This document shows, piece after piece, positions 12,794 through 24,129 of a stretch of 64,000 nt of DNA (positions are counted from its first letter, which is position 1; each line of letters begins with the position of its first letter). Source of the stretch: Paracentrotus lividus (lineage: Eukaryota > Echinodermata > Echinoidea > Camarodonta > Echinidae); NCBI GenBank assembly GCA_940671915.1, contig CALNVZ010002100.1, positions 17,833,962-17,897,961 on the forward strand. The letters are read 5' to 3'. Below the pieces are notes generated by a model. That model did no database searches. It was not told the DNA's origin and saw only the letters and a program-made list of their open reading frames with translations. A program made the position numbers and the translations under genes.

Positions 12794-14100
12794 CTATGAA
12801 AGAAAAGTATATTGATGTTGATTGATTAAACTGGATAAATTGCAATAAAGGCCAAGTTGCGGAAAAAAAAAATACTTTTCAAAAACATGTTGGTGATGAA
12901 AGACAATAATCCAGGCAGAAAAAAAAATTCAACTGTTTTGCAGAAATGTAAAATTAACATTGAGAAAAAAAATCCATTACATATAAATCACCATTTTTTA
13001 CTACCAACGTATTACAGGAGAAACTTAAATTTGTTACCGTTTGAAGCAGGTTTACTATAAAAATAATAATAAAATACTGGTAAATCAGAGAACAATTATG
13101 GATCATAAATTGACTTAAAAACATCTAAAAGAAATATTTCACAACTTACACAAATTAAAAAGAATACTACTTTATCTACAGCGTGTAGAAAGCACAAAAT
13201 CCGTGTTCCTACTGACTAGTATTTGCATGAAGCTTTATACCTCCAATACTACCAGCACAAGCTATGCTCCAAATCACTGCCATTTACACACAGTAATATG
13301 ACATTTTAACACTTCTACTGGTACACTCTTCTTCTATCATCTCTTTCTATTCTGATTATCTGTCTCTTTTCCTACATTACTCGATTATCCTACATCCAGC
13401 CTGCACCCGCCCCTAGCTCTCTCTCTCTTTCTGTGATCGATGACCACTTCAAACAATATCAAAATGCATTAAGTATAATAGATAGATCCGAAAGGCCATT
13501 CAAACTGCACTGCAGAGTTAAACAAATATCATCCTGAATAAATAACAAACTGTACAAACAATACACTTGAAATGTTAGTCATGTAAATGTACACAAGTAC
13601 TAGACTATTTGGGGGAAAATGCACAATGTACCTGTAATAATTACTGAATGTAGCACCATATACGAAATCCTAATATATCTCTCTTCTCTTGATTGAACAC
13701 GAAGCCAGTAATTCAGTTGAAATTGGTCACTTACAGTTACAGAATACAATAAACAAAAACAAAAACTCACAATCAATATAAAAACTGCTCAACAGTGAAC
13801 AATAGCAGCTCTCTAGACAAATGCATTCAAATGTATGTAAATTTAGATTGATGATTCAAGCTCTAAAATACCTCAACCTAATCACACCTGGTGCTACTGA
13901 GTAAACACAGTGGGAATTGTGTGGTTATTACCAGCTGTTTATGTAAATACAAAAGCAGTAGTATTGAAACACAATTAATAAAATTTTAACAGAAATCAAT
14001 TACTTTCCAGTATAAGCAATTTTTGGTTTAATGTTGTGATTGACCATATTGATAGAGATGAGCTATTATTTGATTACACATGACATATAACAAGAGATAT
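12794..14100. other. Intergenic, no recognised feature
   Basis: AT-rich sequence upstream of the M13 first coding exon, presumably intron 1 if a 5' exon exists further right. No coding segment or clear repeat was seen, apart from a CTCTCTCTCTTTCT run near 13418. Confidence 0.4.
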
Positions 14101-14104
14101 TGCG

Positions 14105-14350
14105 AGTGAATTATGACCTTTGACCTCACCATCATCATCATCGACAAATGTGGTATTACCCAATGATCATTGATGCAGAAATAAAGTTATACAAAAACTT
14201 TAGAAAGAATGATGTACATGGCCTCATATCATGTGACCTTTTGTCCTCTAGATGACCTTTGACCATCACCATCAACAAACATGTGGTATTATATCCAAGG
14301 ATCATTTTTATCAAGTTTGATCACAATTGATGTAGAAAGAGATAAACTAT
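14105..14350. repeat. Two diverged units carrying TGACCTTTGACC
   Basis: Each unit contains ATGACCTTTGACC(T/A), CATCACCATCA-like triplets, ACAAA(CA)TGTGGTATTA and a (G)ATCATTxxTG block. The period is about 135 bp. TGACCTTTGACC matches a direct repeat of nuclear-receptor half sites spaced by one base, but repeat origin is the simpler reading. Confidence 0.45.
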
Positions 14351-14461
14351 CCAGTTAAAGTTGAATTAAAGACCGTTGACGGAGTAAATACAACCTTACA
14401 TCGATTGAAAGCTAAGTAGGCGTATAACATAAATACCCCCAAAATAAATAAATTTCATAAC

Positions 14462-14833
14462 AGTATTCATAAAAAGATGATCGAACCTCAACCAGGCCAT
14501 CCCTCCCAAGTACTCGTAAAAGTACCCCCTATTATATAATGCGGCTGATGACGTCAAAGGTTAAGGGATGCTACTGCCAGGCATGATTGGGTTTGCCTTT
14601 AGAAACACGTTTGTATTGCTATGTCAGAACAATAGACTTCTAGCACACATGGGGTCTATTGTTCTGCATAGCAATACAAACGTGTTTTCTAAAGCCGAAC
14701 CCTATCATGCCTGGCAGCAGCTTCCCTTAAACTTCTTTGACGTCATCAGCCGCATTATATAATAGGGTACTTTTACGAATACTTGGGAAGGGATGGCCTG
14801 GTTGAGGTTTGATCACCTTTTTAATGAAATACT
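14462..14833. repeat. 372 bp near-perfect hairpin
   Basis: Left arm from AGTATTCATAAAAAG and AACCTCAACCAGGCCATCCC; right arm is the inverted copy ending GGGATGGCCTGGTTGAGGTT near 14809. The arms stay paired through GCGGCTGATGACGTCA, GCATGAT and ACGTTTGTATTGCTATG to a loop of about 16 bp near 14645. Only scattered mismatches are seen, so it is young or conserved. It has no coding content and may be a palindromic MITE. Confidence 0.8.
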
Positions 14834-15059
14834 TTCTAATGGAAGATAAAAATGCTTAATTGGAATTGTTGTATTAGGAAGAAATATTAGCTTTCGTTTT
14901 ATATGTAATTTTGGTTTTCATTCTCGGATCTGGACTGGACTTTAAGAAGACGATCCCAAATAATGAGATATTTACATTAATAGCATCCTTACGACCCTAA
15001 CTTAACTCTGAGAGACTTTTTAACCCCCCAAAATAAGTTTAGAATAATTAATTAAACGA

Positions 15060-16400
15060 TTTATCCCTAACCTGGTTTCCATGATCGCTCCAGCGAGCGT
15101 ACTGAGATAGTGTTCTATGTAGAGTGACGTCACGGATGGGAATTGGCACCCTGCACGTGCACCGGCGGAAAAGTAAACAAAGCTGGCAGCGGCAAGTTGA
15201 TTGTGTGTTATGAATTAATTTTCTTTCATGTCAGACTTTTATTTTATCATTATAATTTTGTGTGAAAGATTTTTTTTTAAATGATAATGAAGCAATGTCA
15301 TAAAGTCAATGAAATGTCACTTTAGTGTTATGATATTCTCATTTGTAGCGTTTTAAAGATCGATTTTCCTGCTTTGTCTTTGGTCGGGACATCGCGGATC
15401 AACGTCAAAATGAATGTGTATCAGTGCATCTGGCAATAGTTGGTGTTCATGTGCGGTGAGAACTTGTGAAATGGAAAGTTAGTTCTAAAGTAAGATATCT
15501 GGCCATACTTATTCTCCAAAATATGTAACTGTTCTCAAAATGATGCAATAGACCTAAAGATTAATTTCAAGATAAATAATATGAAATTTGAGCGAGATAT
15601 TCTCACCGGTCAATCACGAAGCAGACGCTAATCGTACTATTCGTCCCGTTGAAAATTATTCATCCACGTGTGATGCGGTGCTTGAAAAAAAAAAAAAAAA
15701 AAAAAATGTCGCCAGCGGAATTGGTCTGCGCTGGCCGCCGGTGCGGCTGGCATGGTGCACCGATGGTAGCTGGGTAGCCAATCGATCTTTCGCTTCATTT
15801 TGCTTACGTGACGTCTCATGAATTCTTTGTTGCTTATAAGTTTCAACTAGCTTGAATACAGAAATCACTCGGTAGGCCGAGAAGTATAAGTAGAATTGTT
15901 TCACAATTTCTTTGGGAGTTTGTGGTATGAGTGGAGACGATCCTGGGATTCCTAAGGACACGAACGGTGGAAAAACAACACACCACAGTATAGTAACACA
16001 CATGTTCAAGCAAGCAGGCTAGCGCGCGTTAGCGTTGTGTGTGTGTTGGCCGGATCTACTTTACAACAGAGAACTCGATCATACTCTCGTTGTAGAAAGA
16101 AAGAAAAAGAAGTGAAAATATTGATTAATAACTTATTGCTTGCAATCTTATTTCACAATTTAAGACTTGAAAACTGTTATTTATACTATTTTCTATATGG
16201 GGAAAGTAAAGATTTGTGCATATGATGCATAATTTTTTTATATGGCTTCCTTCGAAAAACATTGGTCAAATCATCTCTCTCTATCTGCACATCATTCTGT
16301 ATTTACATCCGGGCACTCGAATATACCCAACCCCCATCCGTGATGTCACCCTCAGCATGTACTTCCGTATACTAGTCTAATCGGGGCCTGGGAGCAAGCT
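15060..16400. promoter_or_regulatory. CpG-richer block, possible 5' region of the M13 gene
   Basis: CG dinucleotides are denser here than in the flanks, with GTGACGTCACGG (CRE-like) at 15124, CACGTGCACCGG nearby and TTACGTGACGTC near 15803. A 22-base A run sits at 15685-15706. On the minus strand a GTAAGC follows CATGAGACGTCAC near 15806 and could serve as donor of an upstream M13 exon. If joined to the acceptor before 12793, an ATG would be in frame with the M13 protein. An inverted match (GTGACGTCACGGATGGG at 15124 against CCCATCCGTGATGTCAC at 16332) could instead mean a transposon. Promoter role is inference only. Confidence 0.25.
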
Positions 16401-16744
16401 AATTTCATAGACTTTCAAACCAGAATATCGAGAAGTCAGAGGAGTTTTATGATATGCTATCTGTATGAACGGCTAACATGAACTATATAATAGGCGTAAG
16501 TACCCAAATTTATGGAAATTCATGCCCTTCTTATAGCAACTTTAAAAAAATAATAAACAATTTTAAATATGATGCATCTAGAGCCAAATAGAGACAATGG
16601 CCCAATGCAATGCCAAAACGAACTTCATGTACATGTTATCCTCAATATCTAAAATTATACAAATCATTTAATAATTGAATGACACAGTAAAAGGGGCAAA
16701 GGGGGCACCGGGCTGCAGCCCCTTTCTCCCCCATTTTTTTAAAG

Positions 16745-17400
16745 CAAATTAACTATACACAGCCCCGTCGCCAAAGGCGACGGGGCTGTACTTCCACCAC
16801 CTCCATTTACAGTGAAATAACCAGCAATGATGAGCGATCAGGTGATTATACTGATTAATATGATGAATCTAATGTTCAAATGTAATTCAACGGCATGTAT
16901 GATATTTCAAGATACGGCCGTTGAAAAACTGAATCATATAAGAGCTTTTTGACTTTAAAATATTTTTTCCGTTGGCCTTGTCTCTTCTCATAGTGTTGGA
17001 AAATGAATTTTCCATTGGCCTTGTCTCTTCTCATAGTGTTGGTGCCATCGCTGCCATTTTCTATGAGTATGACGTCATTTTACTGTGCGAAGACGTATTT
17101 AACTCTGTGGCGAAGACAGCGCAAGCACGGAGAAATATACGTGGATGGACTCAATTTTCCTGTATTTTTCTTCATTATTAGTTGATTACTTCATGTGAAA
17201 CATTTGCAGATGTCACCAATTCGAGGAAAAACTTCAAAGATTTGATTCAATGCGAGTATGAATTCAAATGAATTTTTTTTTACCACGAAATATGTGGTCA
17301 TGTATAGATATTTTCAAAACTTCACCAAATATGTCTATTGGCTCGTTAGTTCCCGTCGCTTCGCGACGGGGGCTGGTCGGTTTACAGCAGCATATGCTCT
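16745..17400. repeat. Region bounded by two GC-rich hairpins
   Basis: CAGCCCCGTCGCC-AAA-GGCGACGGGGCTG at 16760-16788 and CCCGTCGC-TTC-GCGACGGG at 17353-17371 are perfect stems in AT-rich surroundings. They share CAGCCCC(C)GTCGC in opposite orientation, so they may be the ends of one element. Between them, a 33 bp block (TTCCGTTGGCCTTGTCTC...) is repeated in tandem at about 16967 and 17009. Confidence 0.45.
16964..17042. repeat. Tandem duplication of a ~42 bp block
   Basis: Two copies of TTCC(G/A)TTGGCCTTGTC followed by TCTTCTCATAGTGTTGG, with one substitution across the shared 33 bp. Confidence 0.8.
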
Positions 17401-17459
17401 AGAATCTAGTCTACGGGCTAGTATTTTGACAGCGTCCGTACGAGACTCTGCACTCTGAA

Positions 17460-18560
17460 ATGGATAGATCTACAAGTACAAGTACTGAAGCACACAAGCA
17501 ACTGAACCATATGGGACTAATGACAAGACTCGGTAAGAAAACTTTCAGAAAACAAACTTAATTTTTCACTTTTTAAAATCACATTTTCACTCATCTTTCT
17601 TCAATAACTGAGTGTTTGGATGTTCCTTTTACTATCCCTGATGTTTTTAAGTTTTCTTTTTTTTCTTCTTGGATGAAAAATTATTTTTTAAAGTCCACTT
17701 TCTGAAAATTAGTCGTTTTTGGGCGGGAGAGGGAAAAAAATTCAGTGATGTTTTAATTTTTTTTTTCATGATTTTGATTTGAAATTTTTCCAAAACTTTA
17801 AATATTCACTGTGTCTTATATTGACATAGACATATACTACTACTAATTTTGGAGCAGAAAGTGATTGCAAAAAGGAGAAAAACCTTAGATAAAACAACAT
17901 TGACAAGGTTACAAAATTTTCCCCAAAATATGGCAGTTTGGTCGTCAATACTAAAGTATTGACATCGTATCATCATGATCATGACTGAATGTACTGAAGT
18001 ACGCTAGTACAAGATTTCTTCAAATGCACACATTTTTTTGGAACTGGAAGATCTAATTTGCGAAGAGTCTGTTTAGGTAAGTGGCATTACATGTATTATA
18101 TTTTTGCTGCATTTTACCCATTTTTAGTGGTATTTTTAACCATTCCAAATCGAACACGCAAAATTTTGAGGGGTTAGGTTAGGGTCTACATCAATTCAGA
18201 TGTATGGGACTGAGCCATGCGTCACAACATAAACAATGCACACCGGTGTCGAATGCGGAAATAAAAGCATGGTAAATTATTAGACGTTTTGTCGTCATCA
18301 TGCATAACATTCGCCCACATTAAATTGATGAAAATGTGATAAATAGATTTATTTTTACCCTTTAAGTCTTGTTTACACCTCTTCCCTGCACAATATCACG
18401 ACACTCGCAGACGACACCCGACAACTCCTCGCTCGATCTTGATTTGATCAGGCAGGCAGATCTCCCTGATTTGATCTTGATCTTTCAGAATCGCCTAGCC
18501 TAGCATATAGCCCGGCCTCCGATCCGCAGCATAATGGGCCTTTATGGGGCACGGGTCGCG
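17460..18560. other. Intergenic with one dispersed repeat copy
   Basis: 18045-18170 holds a block (TTTGCGAAGAGTCTGTTTAG, GTAAGTGGCATTACAT, TTTTTGCTG, TAGTGGTATTTTTAACCATT) that recurs in the same orientation at 28608-28715, just upstream of VPS16. Nothing else is recognised. Confidence 0.4.
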
Positions 18561-18566
18561 TTATTT

Positions 18567-18595
18567 TTTTATTTATTTATTTATTTATTTATTTT
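18567..18595. repeat. (ATTT)n microsatellite
   Basis: About seven ATTT units, followed by T-rich low-complexity sequence to 18640. A second AT-rich low-complexity patch lies at 18870-18920. Confidence 0.85.
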
Positions 18596-18639
18596 CAGTC
18601 TATTTTTGTTTTTTTGTTTTTTTGTTGTTTTTTTTTCCG

Positions 18640-21380
18640 TGTTGAACCAATGGGAATGAAAAAGATTATTTTTTAAAAAGCCCGCAAAGCCGCAGAAAAA
18701 AGAGGAAAAATGCAGCCGGGGGAGGTATGGGGGGGGGCAGCAATATTGCTCGTTGCTGGGGGCGAGGAGCAGAGTTGAGGAACGGCGATAGCAGCTCAGG
18801 GATACGAAATAAATTAAAACAAAACTAAAACATTAGGGCAGTTGGGGCACCACTGTTTGGAAACCAAATGATTTTTTATTTTTTTATTTTATTTTTTTAT
18901 TTTTTTTATTTTTTTAAACAAACTAATAAAGCCAGGATCATCGATAATTTTGGCTCATGATTTTTTCGCTTGCATGTTAATGTTGATATCATTTTGTTTG
19001 ACTAGGAGGGAAAAAATGGTGTATGAGCGGGGATGGCTGGCTCTAGCTTAATTCGCGCTTGCTATAATGTTTGAGGAGTGGGGAGTATTATGCCTAAATA
19101 ATGTAAGAGTTGGTTGCAGAAAAAACAAAACAGAATCGAACGAGCAAAGGAATTAAAATTCTCTGTTTTCGGGCCATTAGGAGAAAATCGAAAACATGCT
19201 TGAGACGAGTAACAAAACAGCATTGATATTTCATGGGGTACTCGGGAACACAATGTAATAACTTCTTGGAAAATGATGCGTGCCTATTACTCGATGTATA
19301 GTAACCATAATAGGGATGTCCACTAAAATTTTAAGTTATTTTTAAGTTTTTTTGCTAGGCTTATTGGATAGAGAATTTTAAATGAAACATTTTGGTAGGC
19401 CTACTTGAATTATCACAATTGGATGTTCCATTTCAAAGATATGACCCAAAGAGTGTCTCGGATTACCAATGAACAGTTAGAATTTTTACAAGACAGTTTC
19501 AGACAAAGCCAGAAAATGCAATAAAAGCTCAAGTTTATATACCAAACATTTTCTATGTGTGTATCAACATGAAATGAGATTATAGTAACATAATTGAGGC
19601 GTATGAGTAGATTATACAAAAAGTTATGGCAGTACAAAACCAAAGGTTTGACATTGTATATGTTACCGTTAGGTATGTGATCCAATTATGACCACCGTGG
19701 AAAAATACCTCCATAGGGCACACCCTAGACAATAACTATCTCATGGTGGTTTGGCTCAGAGCTGAGTGTTGGAGAGGGTATAGTAATTTTAAAACTTAAA
19801 TGGCCAGTAGTATAAACATTGTTCTTTGTTTTTCACCCTAATACATTTTTTTGTTAAAAAATAGTTAAATTTTATAGATATCCACTTTTCCTTCTCTGAA
19901 TCTATATCATATCAATTCTAGTTGTAAACTTAAGAGGAAGAGGGCGCTATCACTCTACGCAAATCAAACGCTGCCATAGACATTTAATTGTAGTTTGCAG
20001 CAGTGGTTTTTTCACTTTTGTTTTTCTTGATTATGGCGAGCAACTACCTTTTCAAAGAAATGATCAACTTGAATAATTACGTTAAGAGTCTTTTTTTTTT
20101 TCAAAAATAGGAATAACTTGCTGCAAAGGGGAAAAAAAGTCCTGTCACTTGTGTCAATTCGAAATCCTAATCAGATCAAATTCCTGTACAATATGGCAAA
20201 TTTTCTCAAAATAGCTCATACGCCACATAATTATCTTCCTGGATAACGCATAATTATATAACAGCTTAATGATCAAGCGTTTTTAAAAGCTTGAATTCTC
20301 ACCTTCCAGAGATGGTAAATTCATTTCGATTGGTTAAAAAAAAGTCCTGTCACTTTGAACATTGTCACAAACGAATCTTTACTCGATGGGTCAATATTTC
20401 CGCATATCACATGCATATCGCATTGTGGACGGCGTCTTCGCAAGATGTGACAAGATCACTATTTATTATCAATAATCGTTAGGAACATCAATCTATGTGA
20501 AATAAAGATTCTGATTACAACTTTAGCACAATGGTGTTATAGGCTTGCCAAAATGTATTTTCCCCAATCTGGTCTGAAGCATCTACCTACGAAAACTATG
20601 AATAAAATTTCAATTATTTATTTCATGTCCATGAGAAATTAGCTCGAACGGATCGACTGACCAGACCATTTTACCACAGGGAAGTTTTTTAGGCGATGTT
20701 TTGTACGCTAAGTAATGAATCTGCATGCAGTTGTCAATCGGTCGTCGCTTCCCGCCGTTATAGGCGCGGGTTTTGTTGACATTAATGTAGAACCTATAAT
20801 TTTCTGCGCCGCTCAGTTGTATTTCCACTAAACTCATGAATGTAATGTTGCGTTTCCCTCCTCAAATATGGACGCGCGTCTTTTATGTTAAGATTTAATG
20901 TCATACGTATGGTTTACATTTCACGTGGAGTAGAATTGATATGAATTCCAATTCTATGAGAATTCCAGCGCATAACACACATCACACAGAAGCATCACTT
21001 TGAACACGCGTGTAGTTTTTTTTTCATATAAAATGTTTTCAACAGGAAAAGTGTTGTCACGTTATCTACTTCTTATCATAAGTATGACCATTCGAGTATA
21101 AAAACTGAATTGAGTACTTTGTATCGCCCTGTTTACTCGCGCCCCAAAAGACATATCTCAGACAGCACTGTTTTTTTTGCAATACTTGCATTCTTCTACT
21201 GCTCGCTCGTGTATTCGGAGTAGGCAGTGCATGGGGTCTTGTTTGCATTATTGTAAATACAGATGGGTGACACATCCATACAGTGAAGTGGAGAACCCAT
21301 TCTAGGTGGCTTTTGCATGTTTGTGTGCATGGCCATTCCTAACCATAAGGCACGATCAATTTTCGTGGCACTAATATTAA
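18640..21380. other. Intergenic, no recognised gene
   Basis: AT-rich with T runs. The short open frames here (for example the minus-strand stretch 20610-20837) match nothing I recognise and lack convincing splice context. Confidence 0.4.
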
Positions 21381-21384
21381 GACC

Positions 21385-21600
21385 GCCTCAGTTTAAGATC
21401 AATTCATTAATTGCCGCCAAGTTAGTTTAAGAGCAAGTTGGTCCTCTATATTAATTTCAAGATTAATGTGACGCCCGCATAAGTTGAAGACAAATTTGGC
21501 CCTCGATACTCAGTGTAAGATCAATTATGGCGCCCCTTAAATAGTTTTAGGTAAACTGAGCGACCTAAGTTAAGATAATTTGACACTCGAGCCTTGAGAC
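21385..21600. repeat. Strongly decayed tandem repeat, ~28-33 bp period
   Basis: Roughly seven units follow the pattern AGTTTAAGATCAATT then a short GCGCC/GGCCCTC block: CAGTTTAAGATCAATTC, TAGTTTAAGAGCAAGTTGG, AATTTCAAGATTAATGTG, AAGTTGAAGACAAATTTGG, CAGTGTAAGATCAATTATGG, AGTTTTAGGTAAACTGAG, AAGTTAAGATAATTTGAC. The rhythm is clear though units differ by many substitutions. Confidence 0.6.
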
Positions 21601-22294
21601 TTCAGGACGCGGTTTTAATTTCATTTTGTGGCGCCTACTGTATTGTCGAGGTCAAGTGTATGGCTTGGGAAGTGTTGTAACGTGATCAGCTAAGTGTTTT
21701 GTTGGCAAGATGAGGCGATTATGGGTTGTGGCGATCAAGCGGGTCTTTGTTGTGAGGGGTTGTGGGATTCGTCACAAATGCCACCAGTCTTTTTCGTACG
21801 AACTTCTCGCGACGTCCCTCCTTTGCCGCGCAGCACCCCTACTGCACCATCTCTCTTGACCTCTCAGCAGCAGACCTACATCCGTCGCGCCCCTCTCTCG
21901 CACGGGTCTGTGCGGTGTTAATAGATGTTAGATTTTGGGCGATGATTCGTACGACTATCAGTATGGGGACTCATGTGCATTGGATGCCCACGGCGTCCTC
22001 TTTTTAACGATACGCCGCTGTATATTTACCTACACACTCTCCACCAGCGAATTAAATTTTCTGAATTTTAACTGGGAATCACATCATTGCATACTATTTT
22101 CCCTAAGGGGCAGGAAATATCCTATATCTTAATCGCCCCCAAGTCATAATCAACACCTTTGGCAAAAGGCCTAATTATTTTGTTTATTAAAAGGGGAAAT
22201 GCCAAAGGGTTGCCAGAAATGTATATATTTACGTTGTCCGAGAGGGGGGAAATAAAATGATAAATGAATAAAACATAAATTGTAGTAAAAGTTG

Positions 22295-22329
<35 letters not shown>
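22295..22329. repeat. 35-base A tract
   Basis: Uninterrupted run of A. It could be the tail of a retroposed sequence, but no recognisable body precedes it. Confidence 0.9.
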
Positions 22330-22331
<2 letters not shown>

Positions 22332-23071
22332 AAGATATACAAAGTTTAACTGCTAAAACAATTAAAGGGCGATCATCAAAATGAAAAGAAAACAAAGTTT
22401 TGGTTTTGATTAAAAGAAATGATAAAAACCATGCACTGCATGCCTTTTGTCTCGGCTATTATATTACCTGCATGCCTTTTGTTTCGGCTATCAATTTACC
22501 TATATAAGTCTACCCAAAACCTCTTTGCTCGTATTCATTTTAACATGGTTTTAGCATTGTCGAACCTTTGCACGACCCTTTCTCATGACCAATGGGATTT
22601 TATGACCATATTACCTAGTATCTATAGTTCTATACCGTATTGAATTATATTGTAATGTCTGAAGGGACATCATTATCCGAAATGAAAGCGGTTGCACATA
22701 ATGCCATTATATATGGGGTGAATTTTCTGGGGGGGGGGGGGTAAATATTTAACATTTTCTTATACAAAACAATTGATGACTAGTTATGACGTCGCAAGCC
22801 CCGTGACATCTTTTTCAATTGCCTAAAAAGGCATATTGATTATTTTGATTATATCTTATTTAAAGTCTTAATAGCTTTCTTTACATATAGGCTTATAACA
22901 CTTGTACATGTTGTCCGATCGCTTCTGCTTTCAGTTACTGTAGGCCTACATAATACTTTGACAATTTATATTCTGAAAATTTTTCTATATTTAGGCTTAT
23001 AACTATATTGGTAGTTAATCTCAACAATTTAGCTCTCTCTTTTTTCTTACTTTTTTTTTTTTTTCCTTTTC

Positions 23072-23074
<3 letters not shown>

Positions 23075-23131
<57 letters not shown>

Positions 23132-23151
23132 CTTTCTCCCTCTCTCTTTCT
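23075..23151. repeat. (CT)n microsatellite
   Basis: About 77 bp of CT dinucleotides, with CTTT interruptions in the right half, after a T-rich run. Confidence 0.95.
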
Positions 23152-23587
23152 ACTTCTATATGACATCAAACAGCTTTAATTTGAAGGCCTAAAATATGGA
23201 CAAAGGCAGAAATAAGGGGCCGCGAGCCGTGGGGCTGGTGGGCCGCGTCAGGACAGCCCCCCCCCTCCCCAAATTGTACAAAAACGAAGAAAAAAAAATG
23301 ACCATCCATTTGTGATTTTCAGCCTGATCTACTCCCATTTCACTTTCGGCCCACCCACTCCATTTTCAAAAACGCTCCGTCCATGCCCCTGTTAAAAAAT
23401 CACTGAAAACCATTTTGAGTTATTCTATAGGCATAGGCATTATAGTATGTGGTTCAGAGTTCAGTGTCAGTGCAGTGAGATGGAAAGTGAGTAATATTTT
23501 TTTCCTTTACGATTTGATTTTTGGAGACACTGTAAGCTCGATCGTCTCTCACGTATGTTCGCCGCGATCATTTTGTGTAAGCCGCCA

Positions 23588-23685
23588 TATTGATTCAATG
23601 AACAATGCCGCGCAGGCCTGATAATGCATATTCATGATGCGTAGTCCCACAAATATACGTTTTTGTAGTATGATTGAAAGACGTC
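23588..23685. repeat. Left half of duplicated unit, copy A (interrupted by foldback element)
   Basis: TATTGATTCAATGAACAA, then GATGCGTAGTCCCACA, GTTTTTGT and GAAAGACGTC. These match in order the intact copy B at 27972-28067. The unit continues after the inserted element at 27739. Confidence 0.7.
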
Positions 23686-24129
23686 TATGGCATGCCATAA
23701 GGGAATCAAATATTATTACATTCCACTATAAAAATATATATTTCTCTTTTACAAAACCATTTCACTCCAAGAAATATACATTTGTCTTTTACAAATTTAT
23801 TTCATTCTACTTTAAAAATATGTTTCACTAAAATATATATGTCCTTTTAAAGAAAATACATTTCACTTTTAAAAAAAATATATATATATTATATGTTTCA
23901 CTTTTCACAAAATATATATTTTATTTTTCACAAAATATATATGTTTCACTTTTCAAAAAATATATTTCTCTTTAAACAAAAATATTTACTTCTCTTTTGT
24001 AAAGAAAAATACATTTCACTTTTCACAAAAAAAAAATATGCTTCACGATCACAAAAAAAAAGTGTTTTACTAAAAAAATACATTCCACTTTTCATAGAAG
24101 ACATGTATCTCACTTCAGTACATGGAACC

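Noticed and set aside
15656..16009. 117-codon minus-strand open frame ending in a Phe run
   Set aside because: It runs through the A/T homopolymer and shows no recognisable domain; treated as chance, though part may be a 5' exon.
20610..20837. 75-codon minus-strand frame with a protein-like look
   Set aside because: No splice context, no recognised family, and length is within chance expectation for this window.
23686..24120. CRISPR-like array from repeated TTTCACTTTTCACAAAATATATA
   Set aside because: Eukaryotic context, units degenerate without unique spacers, and the array is mirrored at 27340-27738 as a transposon arm.
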